Shown: one piece after another, positions 12,248 to 21,691 of the stretch | Layout: each line of letters starts with the position of its first letter | Numbering within the stretch: the stretch's first letter is position 1 | Source of the DNA: Podaxis mareebaensis | Lineage: Eukaryota > Basidiomycota > Agaricomycetes > Agaricales > Agaricaceae | Assembly: GCA_018524725.1 (NCBI GenBank) | Contig: JAEUWP010000480.1 | Location: 62,001 to 126,000 of the forward strand | Reading direction: 5' to 3' | DNA: 64,000 nt | Made by a program: the position numbers and the translations under genes | Notes under the pieces: model-generated | Told to the model about the DNA's origin: nothing | Database searches by the model: none | The model's input: the letters and a program-made list of their open reading frames with translations, nothing else

Positions 12248-13558
12248 TCACTGAACACGGAGACCCCTCAACGCCTTCACAACATCCTCCATATCCTTAA
12301 CATTCCATTCCCCACTCCAATCCCTCTCCTTCCTCTTCCCGTAATCAACCAGATTTGCCGTGCTTGCCGAGGCGGCCGCCGCAAGGGCCTCCTTGCGACG
12401 TGCAGCAGTAACCCTTTCAGGTTCGTCAAGTGAACGTGAGTGCCCGCGGCCGGTCTCCCGAGCACTCTGGTCCTGGTCAACGACAACGTTCCGGTGTTGA
12501 CCAATAGGAATATGGGTGAGGGTCAAACTGCGCGGACGATGTTTACGCCTGGTGGTGGTGGCGTCGGTCGTAACGGTCGTCGTGGCACCGGTTGTAGTAA
12601 TAGTGGTTGTCGTGATGGTGATAACCGGAGTAGGAGGGAACTGCTTTGATGGAGAAGGACCAGTGTTAACAGTAGCTTTATTCGCGCTGTTGAGGCCAGA
12701 CTTCTTCTCCGTGCTCAGGACGGGAACCGGGGGAATATCGTTCAAGGGCTCCGATTCTAATGGGGATGTAGACGCCGTTGGGCGGTGTATGGGCGTCACG
12801 GATCGTTTCCTCCTACTCATAGTCGGAGCAGCGGGCGCAGCGGCATTAGTAACCGTAGAGTTCCCGAGAAGTGAGGTTGATCGGGGCGGAGGGCCAAAGA
12901 CCAACTCCGGTGGGATATTCTCGCCTAAAGTCCGAGTCAATTTGGCCATCTTACGACGGCGATCGCTCTCGGACAGCTCATTTCGAGCCTTGGGATTTAC
13001 TGTGGTCTTGGCTGGGACGGTAAAAGTAGGCGAGAGCGGTGAAAGTGGTGAGATCTTCTGCGGGGTAGGAGGAGGGGAGACAATTGGCGGTGGAATAGGG
13101 ACGGCCCGAAGGCGGTAAAGAAGAGGTTGGGAAAGTTGCTGCGGCGCAGTAGCGCTGTGTTGTTGCGATGACTTTGACTTTTTGTGTCCAGCCATCGGTG
13201 ACACAGCTTTCTTAGCAGCAGCTGGGGGTAATTCAATAGCAATGGGTGTTGAAACATTTTTGTGATGCTGTTTCAATGGCACCTCAGTTGGCGATGGAAC
13301 CCAGACAAAGCCCTCGGCATCCGATGAGGAGACGCTGGTCGTAGAGGAGGATGCAGAATGATTGTAGAACACTTTTCCTTCCCGTCGGAAAGCACGGGTG
13401 CCTGGTGTCAGTGGGGGAAGAGCTGACCCAGGTTCTAGAACACGAGGCGTCGCCCCTAGGAGGGCACCGAGCTTTTGTGTGGATTTGAGAAGCCTCTTGC
13501 GTTGGACGGGATCGAGGGTGTTGGTGGTCGGAGGGGGCACGGGGTAAACAGCAGCCAT
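12248..13558 (-). CDS. Proline/threonine-rich protein with basic C-terminal segment, uncharacterised
   Basis: A single open frame on the minus strand. I choose the ATG at 13558 (MAAVYPVPPPTTN), about 436 residues, because the frame upstream of it lacks conserved character. The N-terminal ~70 residues look most protein-like: VQRKRLLKSTQKLGALLGAT, then a conserved-looking FRREGKVFYNH. The rest is disordered: Pro-rich blocks, Thr runs (ITTTTITTTGATTTVTT), phospho-type SPLSPLSP stretches and RRRKMAKLTRTLGENIPPEL. It ends in an acidic-basic helix (WNVKDMEDVVKALRGLR). The composition fits a regulatory or scaffold protein, but I do not recognise the family. A long open frame on the opposite strand (12516-13118) is a shadow of the codon bias. 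Confidence 0.65.
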   Translation of the reverse strand: MAAVYPVPPPTTNTLDPVQRKRLLKSTQKLGALLGATPRVLEPGSALPPLTPGTRAFRREGKVFYNHSASSSTTSVSSSDAEGFVWVPSPTEVPLKQHHKNVSTPIAIELPPAAAKKAVSPMAGHKKSKSSQQHSATAPQQLSQPLLYRLRAVPIPPPIVSPPPTPQKISPLSPLSPTFTVPAKTTVNPKARNELSESDRRRKMAKLTRTLGENIPPELVFGPPPRSTSLLGNSTVTNAAAPAAPTMSRRKRSVTPIHRPTASTSPLESEPLNDIPPVPVLSTEKKSGLNSANKATVNTGPSPSKQFPPTPVITITTTTITTTGATTTVTTDATTTRRKHRPRSLTLTHIPIGQHRNVVVDQDQSARETGRGHSRSLDEPERVTAARRKEALAAAASASTANLVDYGKRKERDWSGEWNVKDMEDVVKALRGLRVQ

Positions 13559-15046
13559 GGGTCGTAATGCAATTGCAAGTGAAGTGTATTCAAATGGATG
13601 ATAGAGCGTCCCGAGCACTCTTAAAAGGCAGGCAGTAAAAAGAAAGGAATGAAAAGGAGGAAGGAGAGAGAAATGGAAATGGTGGAGTGGGTGAGGACAC
13701 AACGTGCTAATGAGTTACATGAGTGGTTATTATATTTGCGAACAATAGGATCCAGACAAAGGGTCGCATTCGCCGTTAGGGGAACAATTGCAGATGCCAG
13801 ATCTGGCCATTGAGCACCTCGGAATACGTAATGCTCCCATCTCCAGCACAATAGCCCGTCACTGTCACATCACCGTTGCCAAGTGCCTCTCGCGTCACGG
13901 CACTGCCACTCTTCCCGCGTCGTTCTGCAGAGGCGGGTCTCGCATCAATTATCCATCCTTTAATTTTTTTGAATCCATGAGGTGGTCCACATACCTATTG
14001 CTCAAATATAACTCAATTGAACATATTCGCCGACCTAACCATCTCTGACGCGATCTCCTGCTGACAGCCCCGACAAACAATCGTTCCGACAAGATGTCAG
14101 TCGCAACTGCCCCAAACTCTCCAACTGCATATATGTCTATGTGTATCACATTTGTGAACTTAATGTAGACGTTTTTGGAAGTATTCCATACCAAGACGCA
14201 AAGCAGTATATTAATCCATAGCTCAAAACCCGAGACGTAAATCATTACCTCTCGACCCGTGCTCGTTGCTCTGGTCGCTACTCCACTTACTCAATTGTCC
14301 AATATTATGCGACTCCGGAGGTGATAAGCGTTCTGAAGCGGTTAATTGTGAAACAGAAAGGCCAGAACAAGGGAGACGCTGAGTCTTGTTTGACGCCCCT
14401 ACCCACGCTTCTCCCATTCCCCCACAATCCCTTTCTCAGCACCATTAGGAACGCACCGCAGTAGAATCTCTTCGGGCTTCGACGGGAAGTTGACAAGGCA
14501 TATGTTCCGACGGCTGCGCGTTTCCGCATCACTCCTAATCCTGGAATATTCCATATCTTACATCAACTCAATCGCTCCTCCGAAAAATGTCCGGAGGATG
14601 GATCTATCCTGCTGTCTTTGGAACTGCATTGATGACTTTGTCCTCGCTTAATGTGATAGGCATGTCCATCCGGTCCTCTTGGCTGGTTCTCCTTTTACTA
14701 ACCATCCACCCAACCTATTACGTTCGTTGATATTTGCTTGAGAGTCTGCGGGGATTGTTATCATTCTTCCTTGATCAAACCCCCTGAATTCATAGTGCTT
14801 GATAACCCAACTGCACCCCAAGATCACTCCCACATGTAGGCTCAAGATCGAGTCAGAATGGCCTATGACTCATAGAACTGTCCTCGAGATACACTTAAGA
14901 CCCTCGGTTGCAGAGTCCCATGCAACCATCTGGAGCCCAGTCTTCCCATCTACTTATATCACGTAGGTCCGACCAGCCGTTTCCCGAACAGGCAGTAGGG
15001 GCTCGTGACGATCGTTCACCTGTCTCTATACCATTATTCATACACT
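13559..15046. other. Intergenic spacer, about 1.5 kb
   Basis: Shared upstream region of the proline-rich gene (minus) and the aminotransferase (plus). Contains a small hairpin (CCTCCG/CGGAGG, about 14578-14598). No protein or RNA gene was recognised in either strand. Confidence 0.4.
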
Positions 15047-16782
15047 ATGGAAAACGTCGACCCAGCCGATTTGTACAAGCAGGGGCCACCAACGTTTGGC
15101 CATGAGCTCTTGAAGTACTTCCCGTTAGATCCGGAGTATATAAATCTCAATCATGGTGTGTTTTCTCTGATATCCCGATGACGACTTCGGTTACGCATTT
15201 GCACCCTAGGATCGTTTGGTTCTTCGCCATATGTCGTGCATAAAGTTGGAAACGACCTCACTCTCAAGCTTGAAGCCAACCCGGACAAGTTTCTGAGGCT
15301 CGACTACCTTTCCTATCTGACTGATGTTCGTGAAAGACTCGCCAAGCTCGTCAATGCTCACCGTGACGAGATCGTGCTCGTCCCAAATGCCTCTGTTGGT
15401 GTTAACACTGTCCTGAGAAACTTCGAATGGGAAAAAGAGGATATCATTATCTGTTGTACGCCTCGATTTTTGTTAATCACTCCAGAACTGAGCCAACTTT
15501 CCACCCAGTCAACACCTCATACCATTCCGTCTACAAGACAGCTTATAACATCGGAGATATTCTACCACATCCCACCATTTCCGAGATTCAACTCAATTTC
15601 CCAACAACACCGCAACAAATCATCGAACAATTCCGTGATCACCTCAAATCTCTCCCCAAACCTGAGGGCAAGAGGCGCGTCGCCGTCATCGATAGCATCA
15701 TTTCGAACCCTGGCGCACACATGCCGTGGCAAGAACTCGTCAAGATCTGTAAAGAAGAAGGCGTTTGGAGTGTCATTGATGCTGCACATTCGATCGGTCA
15801 AGAACAGAAGATCAACCTAACAGAAGCCGCACCTGATTTCTGGGTCTCCGTGCGTTGCACAATTGCTGAGCCACGTGTGATAGATAATTTAGGGTTGTTG
15901 CAGAATTGCCACAAGTGGTTACATGCCAAACGATCCGTTGCGATGTTCTATATTCCTGAACGGTATTTATCATGCCGTACGTCATGGTATGTCTGGATCA
16001 CTTACTGTTTGATCTCTGTTCCCAGCAATCGCAACGTCATCAAGACCTCCCTCCCGACGTCCCATGCGTACAAGCCTCTTGAGAAGCGTACTTTGAAAGA
16101 CTTCATCGCTCAATGGGAGTGTGAGTTTATCTCCATGATTAACCTTGTCTCTGTTTAAAACTAAACATGGGATGTTATGCTCAGGGAATGGTACTGTGGA
16201 CTGGATCCCATTCCTTATTGTCGGCGCAGGTGGGTCTATATTCATCAACCAGTATCCGATGATTCCTAACATGCGCTCGCTCCAAGCCTTGGACTTCCGC
16301 CAATGGATTGGAGGGGAGGCGAAGATTTTTGACTACTGCCATAACCTCGCTCTCGAAGGCGGTAGGCGCATGGCAGAGATCTTCGGCACACAGGTTATGG
16401 ATCCCAACGGCGAGTTTACCCTGAACATGGTCCGTTCGTCCTTTGTCTCGGTGCTTCTCGAAAACCGAGCGATTCTTACTAGGTCAACGTCGAACTCCCG
16501 TTCCCTGGCATTATTCCTTTTTCTCCTGAAATCAACAAGTTATTCATGCATAAATTACTGAACGAGAGAAAGGCGTACTCAGCTCACTTCTACCATAATG
16601 GTCGCTGGTGGACTCGCTGCAGTGCGCAGGTGTACAATGAGGTCTGTTCGATTCATTTGGTTGCTGTCACGGCCGCGGCGCTGATTTGATAACAGTTACA
16701 AGATTTCGAGAAGTTGGCAAAGATATGGATCGAAGTATGTGAAGAGGTTAAACGGGAGTTGGGATTTGATAAGAAGAATTGA
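15047..16782 (+). CDS. Class V aminotransferase-like PLP enzyme (isopenicillin-N-epimerase / Egt2-like)
   Basis: Fold-type I PLP-dependent enzyme. The start MENVDPADLYKQGPPTFG is followed by ELLKYFPLDPEYINLNHG/SFGSSP across a 53 bp intron; NHGSFG is the usual N-terminal motif of the group. NASVGVNTVLRN binds cofactor phosphate. FWVS/NCHKWLHAKRS carries the Schiff-base Lys in HKWL, and VIDAAHSIGQ holds the Asp that contacts the pyridine nitrogen. About seven introns with clean GT-AG junctions reconstruct one frame to GFDKKN*. Fungal relatives include hercynylcysteine sulfoxide lyase (ergothioneine pathway) and desulfurase-like proteins, so the substrate is inferred only at family level. No ergothioneine gene lies nearby. 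The gene appears intact. Confidence 0.85.
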
Positions 16783-17046
16783 GGACTGAAGCAGCTTATT
16801 TGAAGAAGAGCAGATGAATGGTCTCAGCAATTACTTATTTCTTCAATTAGATATCAGACGTATGTACAAAGATTAAGTCTACATATATCATGGTGTGTTG
16901 GTATGTTCATAATGTACATGTGGCGGTGAGTCATGGGGTTGCAGCAGGAGAATAAGTTATGCTATGCGGGCTAGGAATGAAGATGCATCGGGGTCAGGAC
17001 GGGAGGTAGGTGAATAATAATGCTCGGAGGATAAATGTGCTTCGGT

Positions 17047-17726
17047 TTAAAAATCGACAGCGATATCTGCTTGCCAGACATCGGTGCCGATACTGTAGAG
17101 GGCAACGAGGATGATCTTGTCGAATTCGATACCCCCGCTTCCGATTTTCCATTCTGGGTAGGATGTTGAAGAAGTCATTGCTTTCTGCGGGTCTAGTCAA
17201 CAATCCCGGTAATACCCCACATGGGAAAATTGAACTGACTTCGACGAAACGCCAGAAGTGCATGGCAATGCTTGCTCCAAGTTGTATCCGAGTCATAGAG
17301 GAGCTCGCCGGGGTACTAAATGACCAGTTCAAGTGGTCATAGCCCGGCCACTATAGATAGAAATAAATGCTTGCTTCTCAACCACGAAGTGTAACCACAT
17401 ACCGTGATGCGAAGGTTAACTTGTTTGACTCCAGTGTTCGCCAAGACGAGATCGTTGCCTCCAGCAACCATCTGGGCCAATGCATTTGCGCTACGAGCAC
17501 TGAAATCGACGATCGAGACACCCTGTTGGGAATACCCAATATAATCGAACGAAATTGGTTGAGTAACCAGACCTCCGGCGGCTTTTGCAGCATATTGAGG
17601 GACCCGGCGGCGGCGGGGACTGGCAAATTGGGAAGGTGGCGGTGAGAGAGCGCCGGAGAGAGATGAATAATCGGATATTTGGGAGGGGAACACAGGAGTG
17701 TGAATAGGGCTGTGGTAGCGAGACAT
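17047..17726 (-). CDS. Copy 1 of an unassigned ~190-aa family
   Basis: Three exons, 680 bp from start to stop. Exon 1 starts MSRYHSPIHTPVFPSQ, then a proline-rich strip and a basic box (PRRRRVPQ), then FDYIGYSQQGVSIVDFSARS and ALAQMVAGGNDLVLANTG. Exon 2 reads WPGYDHLNWSFSTPASSSM, LGASIAMHFWRFVE. Exon 3 ends EFDKIILVALYSIGTDVWQ and ADIAVDF*. There is no signal peptide, transmembrane segment or known catalytic motif. It is closest to copy 4 (34946-35625), including the upstream region, and is divergent from copy 2. An AT-rich box (TTATTTAA type, 17850-17859) lies about 125 bp upstream. I do not recognise the function. Related proteins appear common in agaricomycetes, but that is from memory. 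Confidence 0.85.
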
Positions 17727-18079
17727 TTTGGTGCTGATAGGCTTTTAGAGTTTTTAGAATCAGAGATCTGATGCTCTGGCGTTGTGCTGAGGCTCGGAGG
17801 ACGCGAGGGGTAGCTGTTGTGCTTATTCTCCTTGGCCATCCTGGTCTCTGTTAAATAACGAAGTCGGGTTCTGTTGGTTAGGCTCTGGCCTTGACACCAC
17901 TTCACATAGCAGAGGTACACCCTTACTCGCTGTGGCGGACATCCTTGACGAGGATCACTAGCGCGTCGGGTGATTGTTCGGGAAAGCGCGTCAGTTGAAT
18001 CACAATCCCGAAATGGTAGTTGATGTGGCTCAGACCTCTTATGAGCCGGTCAATTGCCAAATTGTGAAGTGATCCAAGG

Positions 18080-18091
18080 TGTGATATCACA
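18080..18091. promoter_or_regulatory. Conserved palindrome TGTGATATCACA upstream of copy 1
   Basis: Perfect 12-bp palindrome about 354 bp upstream of the copy 1 start. The same 12 bases occur at 34574-34585, about 361 bp upstream of copy 4, inside otherwise diverged sequence. It may bind a homodimeric regulator; that is inference. Confidence 0.45.
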
Positions 18092-18894
18092 GCAATTCAG
18101 GGACACCGTGCCTCGAGGTCGAGGCGCGACATGAGCATTCGTAGCGCCTACAAACTCAGGTTATCACGTCGAATGATATCTCATCAATCTGACGCATATG
18201 CCAATCTAGGACCTCTTTTGCCACATTCTTTCATCGAAACATCATACCTTTGAGGCTCAGGTACGGTCAGGGTTCAACTGTGAATGCGAAAGAGTATGAT
18301 TATTATTAATAATCAATGAGCATCTATTATGTCGGGTGCGTTGCGATGATATCGTGTATCGCCATTTCATACGAGTAATGATGTCGGGAGATGGATTCAT
18401 TCCATAACAGTTGCTTGAATCCCAGTTGATGACGCCTGTGTATTGGCTTTCCCTTGCATCTTCAAATATATGCACCACTCCGATTCCGCCAGTGCGTCAA
18501 TGTTCCATGGCAACGGCCAGAGTTCAGATGTACGCCACTTTGAATCTTGGCTGTCCCAAGTGTGGTACTTTAATCACTAAAATCACCAGCCGCCAAACCG
18601 GTTGCCGGCGGCAAGGTACTCGAGGACCAGTTCAATTTCGGAGTATGTTCGGTAAACAACCGGCAACCAGTCCAATCTCGAGAAACTGGTATATGAAAGA
18701 CCGGCCCGAATTTCACACAGATTCGATCTTGTATTATCCCCCTCGACTTACATCACATCCTAGTAAATCACAAACTAAATCGTCTCCCGACCTTCACTGG
18801 ACCCTCAATGTGCGCCCCCGCCACTGCTCACAATACGCGGATAGGTGAAGAAGTCTAAGCACACACGATGTAGATACGAGAGCTCTGTAGGGTG

Positions 18895-18900
18895 TATAAA
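18895..18900 (+). promoter_or_regulatory. TATA box of copy 2
   Basis: TATAAA about 115 bp upstream of the copy 2 start codon. Copy 3 has ATATAAAC at the matching distance (33595-33602 on the other strand). Confidence 0.5.
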
Positions 18901-19014
18901 TCATGGATGAACTGTGCTCGAACTATCAACATCTTCGAGCTTCTTAAGCATCTATCAAGGCAAGCACTGCGCAACCACAAAGCCTCGTACTCTATACTCT
19001 AACTGCGATAAAAC

Positions 19015-19694
19015 ATGTCTCGATACCACAACCCCATCCATGTCCCTGTCTTCTCCTCCCAGATCTCACCCTATTCCTCCCTCTCTGGTGCTCTTGTACC
19101 ACCATCCTCCCAATTCAACTCTCCCTGCCGCCGTCGTGTCCCCCAGAATGTCTGTAAAACGTCCAGCGGACCAGTTTGTGCACCAATTGGCTTCGACTAT
19201 ATCGGCCAAGCAGGCCAGGGAGTGTCACTTGCCGACTTCAGTGCGAGGTCCCAAACCGCCCTGGCTCAGATGGTTGCCGGAGCGAACGACCAAGTATTGG
19301 CCGGAACCGGAATCAGCAAGATCCATCTACGGATCATGGTATGTTCTATTTTTGTACTTGGCCTCCGATCATGGGCTGAGTGTCATTAATAGTGGACTGG
19401 ATATGAGCATTTGAATTTTGTTCAAAGTATGCCTGCGAGCCCTGCGATGTCGCGGGGTCAGCTTGGTGCAAGTATTGCGATGCAGTTTTGGTCGTTTGTG
19501 GCTGTGGGTATTTCTCGCTATTTGTTTGTGCAACATGCCCTGACGTCCCAATGCAGCAAGCGGAGAAATCGCCGACAACAAACCCTCAGTGGCAGATCAA
19601 TCAAAAGATGATCCCCTTTGAGAAGATCTTTCTCGTGGCTCTATACAGCATTGGCGATGGCGTCTGGCAAGCGGATGTCGCTGTCGACTTCTGA
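19015..19694 (+). CDS. Copy 2 of the unassigned ~190-aa family
   Basis: Exons 19015-19338, 19393-19503 and 19557-19694 give 190 residues; introns are 54 and 53 bp. Exon 1 encodes MSRYHNPIHVPVFSSQ, RRRVPQNVCKTSSGPVC, FDYIGQAGQGVSLADFSARS and ALAQMVAGANDQVLAGTG. Exon 2 encodes WTGYEHLNFVQSMPASPAMS and LGASIAMQFWSFVA. Exon 3 ends IFLVALYSIGDGVWQADVAV followed by DF*. It pairs with copy 3 (32802-33481) in protein, intron length and promoter. It differs from copies 1 and 4 by an NVCKTSSGPVC strip with two Cys in the linker. Cytosolic by lack of a signal peptide. Function unknown. Confidence 0.87.
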
Positions 19695-20405
19695 TCCTTC
19701 TATCTCCGATCCATCTTTCCTTAACTTATTTGTTTCCCTGCGTATATCTGTACAACAGTCCCAGACATGCTTCATACACTCCATATGCACTATTATGACT
19801 TATGGACTTATGACATCCTCAACACCTTAGCTCTATGCATATATGATGTTATATATACAACGATACCCTCGGGAATATAATATACCATTTTTCTTCCAAC
19901 AGAACAGTTGGTATCACCATGAATAGTGGTGATTACTCTCTGCATATTCCGACGGCAGTTGAATCTAAGTGTTCGAGAAAGAAAGACAAAAGCAAAGTAA
20001 GATCCTCAGGGAAGGATGAATTGTATCCTTACGTGCATAATCAAATTCGACAAGAAAGCTGTTGATAAAAACCTAGTTAGAAATACGTGGTGTGGTCTAA
20101 TGGAAGAAGATGAATATTCGAACGAGGACTGGACAACCAAGCCTACGGTTTTAGCGTGTAGTTGATTCTTTGAAATCGGAGCCCCACAAACCGACGATGG
20201 GATTGCGTAAACGCATTTCCCCAGGGGCGGAGAAATGAAAACCATTCTCTGCAATACTGCGACACTAAACCGGCCAATGAGGCTGGCATTTTGCCTAACC
20301 GGATCCGACGAAAGCTGATAGTCAACAGTTAGAGGTCACAAAGGCTCCATCAGAAAAAAAAGATCCTGGGAGGAGTCATCGTAGCTGTGAAGCCTCGAAT
20401 TAGTT
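19695..20405. other. Intergenic spacer downstream of copy 2
   Basis: About 700 bp, AT-rich. A TATATAC-containing stretch near 19840-19870 and the copy 2 3' end lie here. No gene was seen. Confidence 0.35.
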
Positions 20406-20463
20406 ATGTCACGGTACGTCTCATTTGTTGACGCCCCAAACCCTCCCAGCTCTTCTTACCTCA

Positions 20464-20661
20464 ATGGTTAAACTGCGTGGTGCTGAGCGTGAACAGGCTT
20501 TGCGCAAAGCACTTGGCCTCACTCCGCCTGATCTCTACGACTGGCGAAGATCCAAGGACATCGACGAGGTCGTACTGGGGTTGAGGGAGCTTGCAAAAGC
20601 AATTGAAGCAGCTATCAGGAGAGGTAATGAATCTGCACTAGGTTTGGGTTGGGGCGAATAA
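20464..20661 (+). CDS. Possible small helical protein (65 aa or longer)
   Basis: From ATG 20464 the frame reads MVKLRGAEREQALRKALGLT, then PPDLYDWRRSKDIDEVVLGL and RELAKAIEAAIRRGNESALG before a stop at 20661. It is amphipathic and strongly helical, with no known motif. The frame is open further upstream to about 20425 but has no ATG there. A second short frame beginning at ATG 20406 overlaps it in another phase and could be a first exon only if a splice other than the obvious ones is used. Either a short real protein or the last exon of a small gene; evidence is composition only. Confidence 0.35.
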   Translation: MVKLRGAEREQALRKALGLTPPDLYDWRRSKDIDEVVLGLRELAKAIEAAIRRGNESALGLGWGE

Positions 20662-21691
20662 ATGAGGAAATCTATTCTGTTACATTTGAGCGACTGATTC
20701 GGCGACTGTTTTCACAAAAATTTAAATACCCTTCTAGTCCCCGAATTCGACGTTTATGATTCCTTGTGCCGTCGGAGAGACATCCACTCATGGCCTCCGC
20801 AACACGATGCGTATGGCAGTGGGCTCAACCGGGGCAGATTAGTTTTCTTCGGCTTTACGTTTCACTTATTTCCGTTGAACATTAGGATGATGGGCGGCAG
20901 ACGTGAACTTTGGACGTTCCGAGGCGTTGGAAACATCTGGGTTCCAGTGTTATTTACGCGAGTATCTTATCCATAATGGTGGTCACACTCGTATAGCCCA
21001 ATAATTCCGTCAGTAGTATACTCAGTTTCTCTCGTGGTGATTATTACGGAAACCAGATGCCCTGTGCTTCGAATACAGGTTATGTCCTCTGGGCTTCCTT
21101 GAAGGAACTTGGTATCTTATCTTGAAAATTTGTTCTAGGAAGGGAGGGCACCTCCACGACACCTCCGTTCGCCTCCATTCAATACATGGAGGTGAATTAG
21201 TAGGTGCTTTCAGGCACTTTTTAAGCCATAATGTTCGCCTGTCCCGGAGCCGAACTACTCAGGAAGTGGACGGTCCGACTCAGCTCATATGAAGTTGCCC
21301 CTTGCTGTCGTGGGCGACGGCTTGTTGCGCTTTAATGAGAACAAGTGGATGTCCGCTCTCCTTGCGCAACGGTTGCAAGCTGAGGTACTCCTAAGTTGCA
21401 TGCTGCGGAGTTGCCGAAAGGCAAAATGACCAATCCTCAACGACGGATGTCTTGCCACTACAGCACGCCCATATGTACCCTCACATTGGCCGTCGAAGAT
21501 CGTCCCTGGTTCGATAACAAGGTTTATGGTTCACATGAACTATAATGGCACAGTTTATATTGACTCACTTTTCCAGAAAGTTATGTACGGAGATCAGTGT
21601 GGCTGTGCAATCAGGATGACTGTCACAGCGCTCTTTGGTCGCTGCGCCCAACGACCACCACGACGACTACGTGTCCTCAACATCACCAACC
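20662..21691. other. Intergenic spacer upstream of VPS10
   Basis: About 1 kb. It contains a hairpin-forming CCTCCAT/ATGGAGG pair at about 21173-21193 next to repeated ACCTCC units. No gene was recognised. Confidence 0.35.

Larger units (their letters stand above)
17727..19014. promoter_or_regulatory. Bidirectional promoter region between copies 1 and 2
   Basis: 1288 bp between two divergent start codons. The half next to copy 1 is alignable with the upstream region of copy 4 (for example the CTAGTGATCCTCGTCAAGG and CACCCGACG stretches). The half next to copy 2 is alignable with the upstream region of copy 3 (GTGCGCCC, CCGCCA, GCTCACA, CTAAGCACACAC). It contains a perfect palindrome at 18080-18091, a GCCTCGA/TCGAGGC hairpin at 18110-18125, an inverted GGTTGCCGG/CCGGCAACC pair around 18601-18668, and TATAAA at 18895-18900 for copy 2. 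No other gene is evident. Confidence 0.6.

Noticed and set aside
12516..13118. 200-codon open frame on the plus strand
   Set aside because: It is antisense to the proline/threonine-rich gene; the Val/Gly/Arg-rich translation is what Pro/Thr codons give in reverse.
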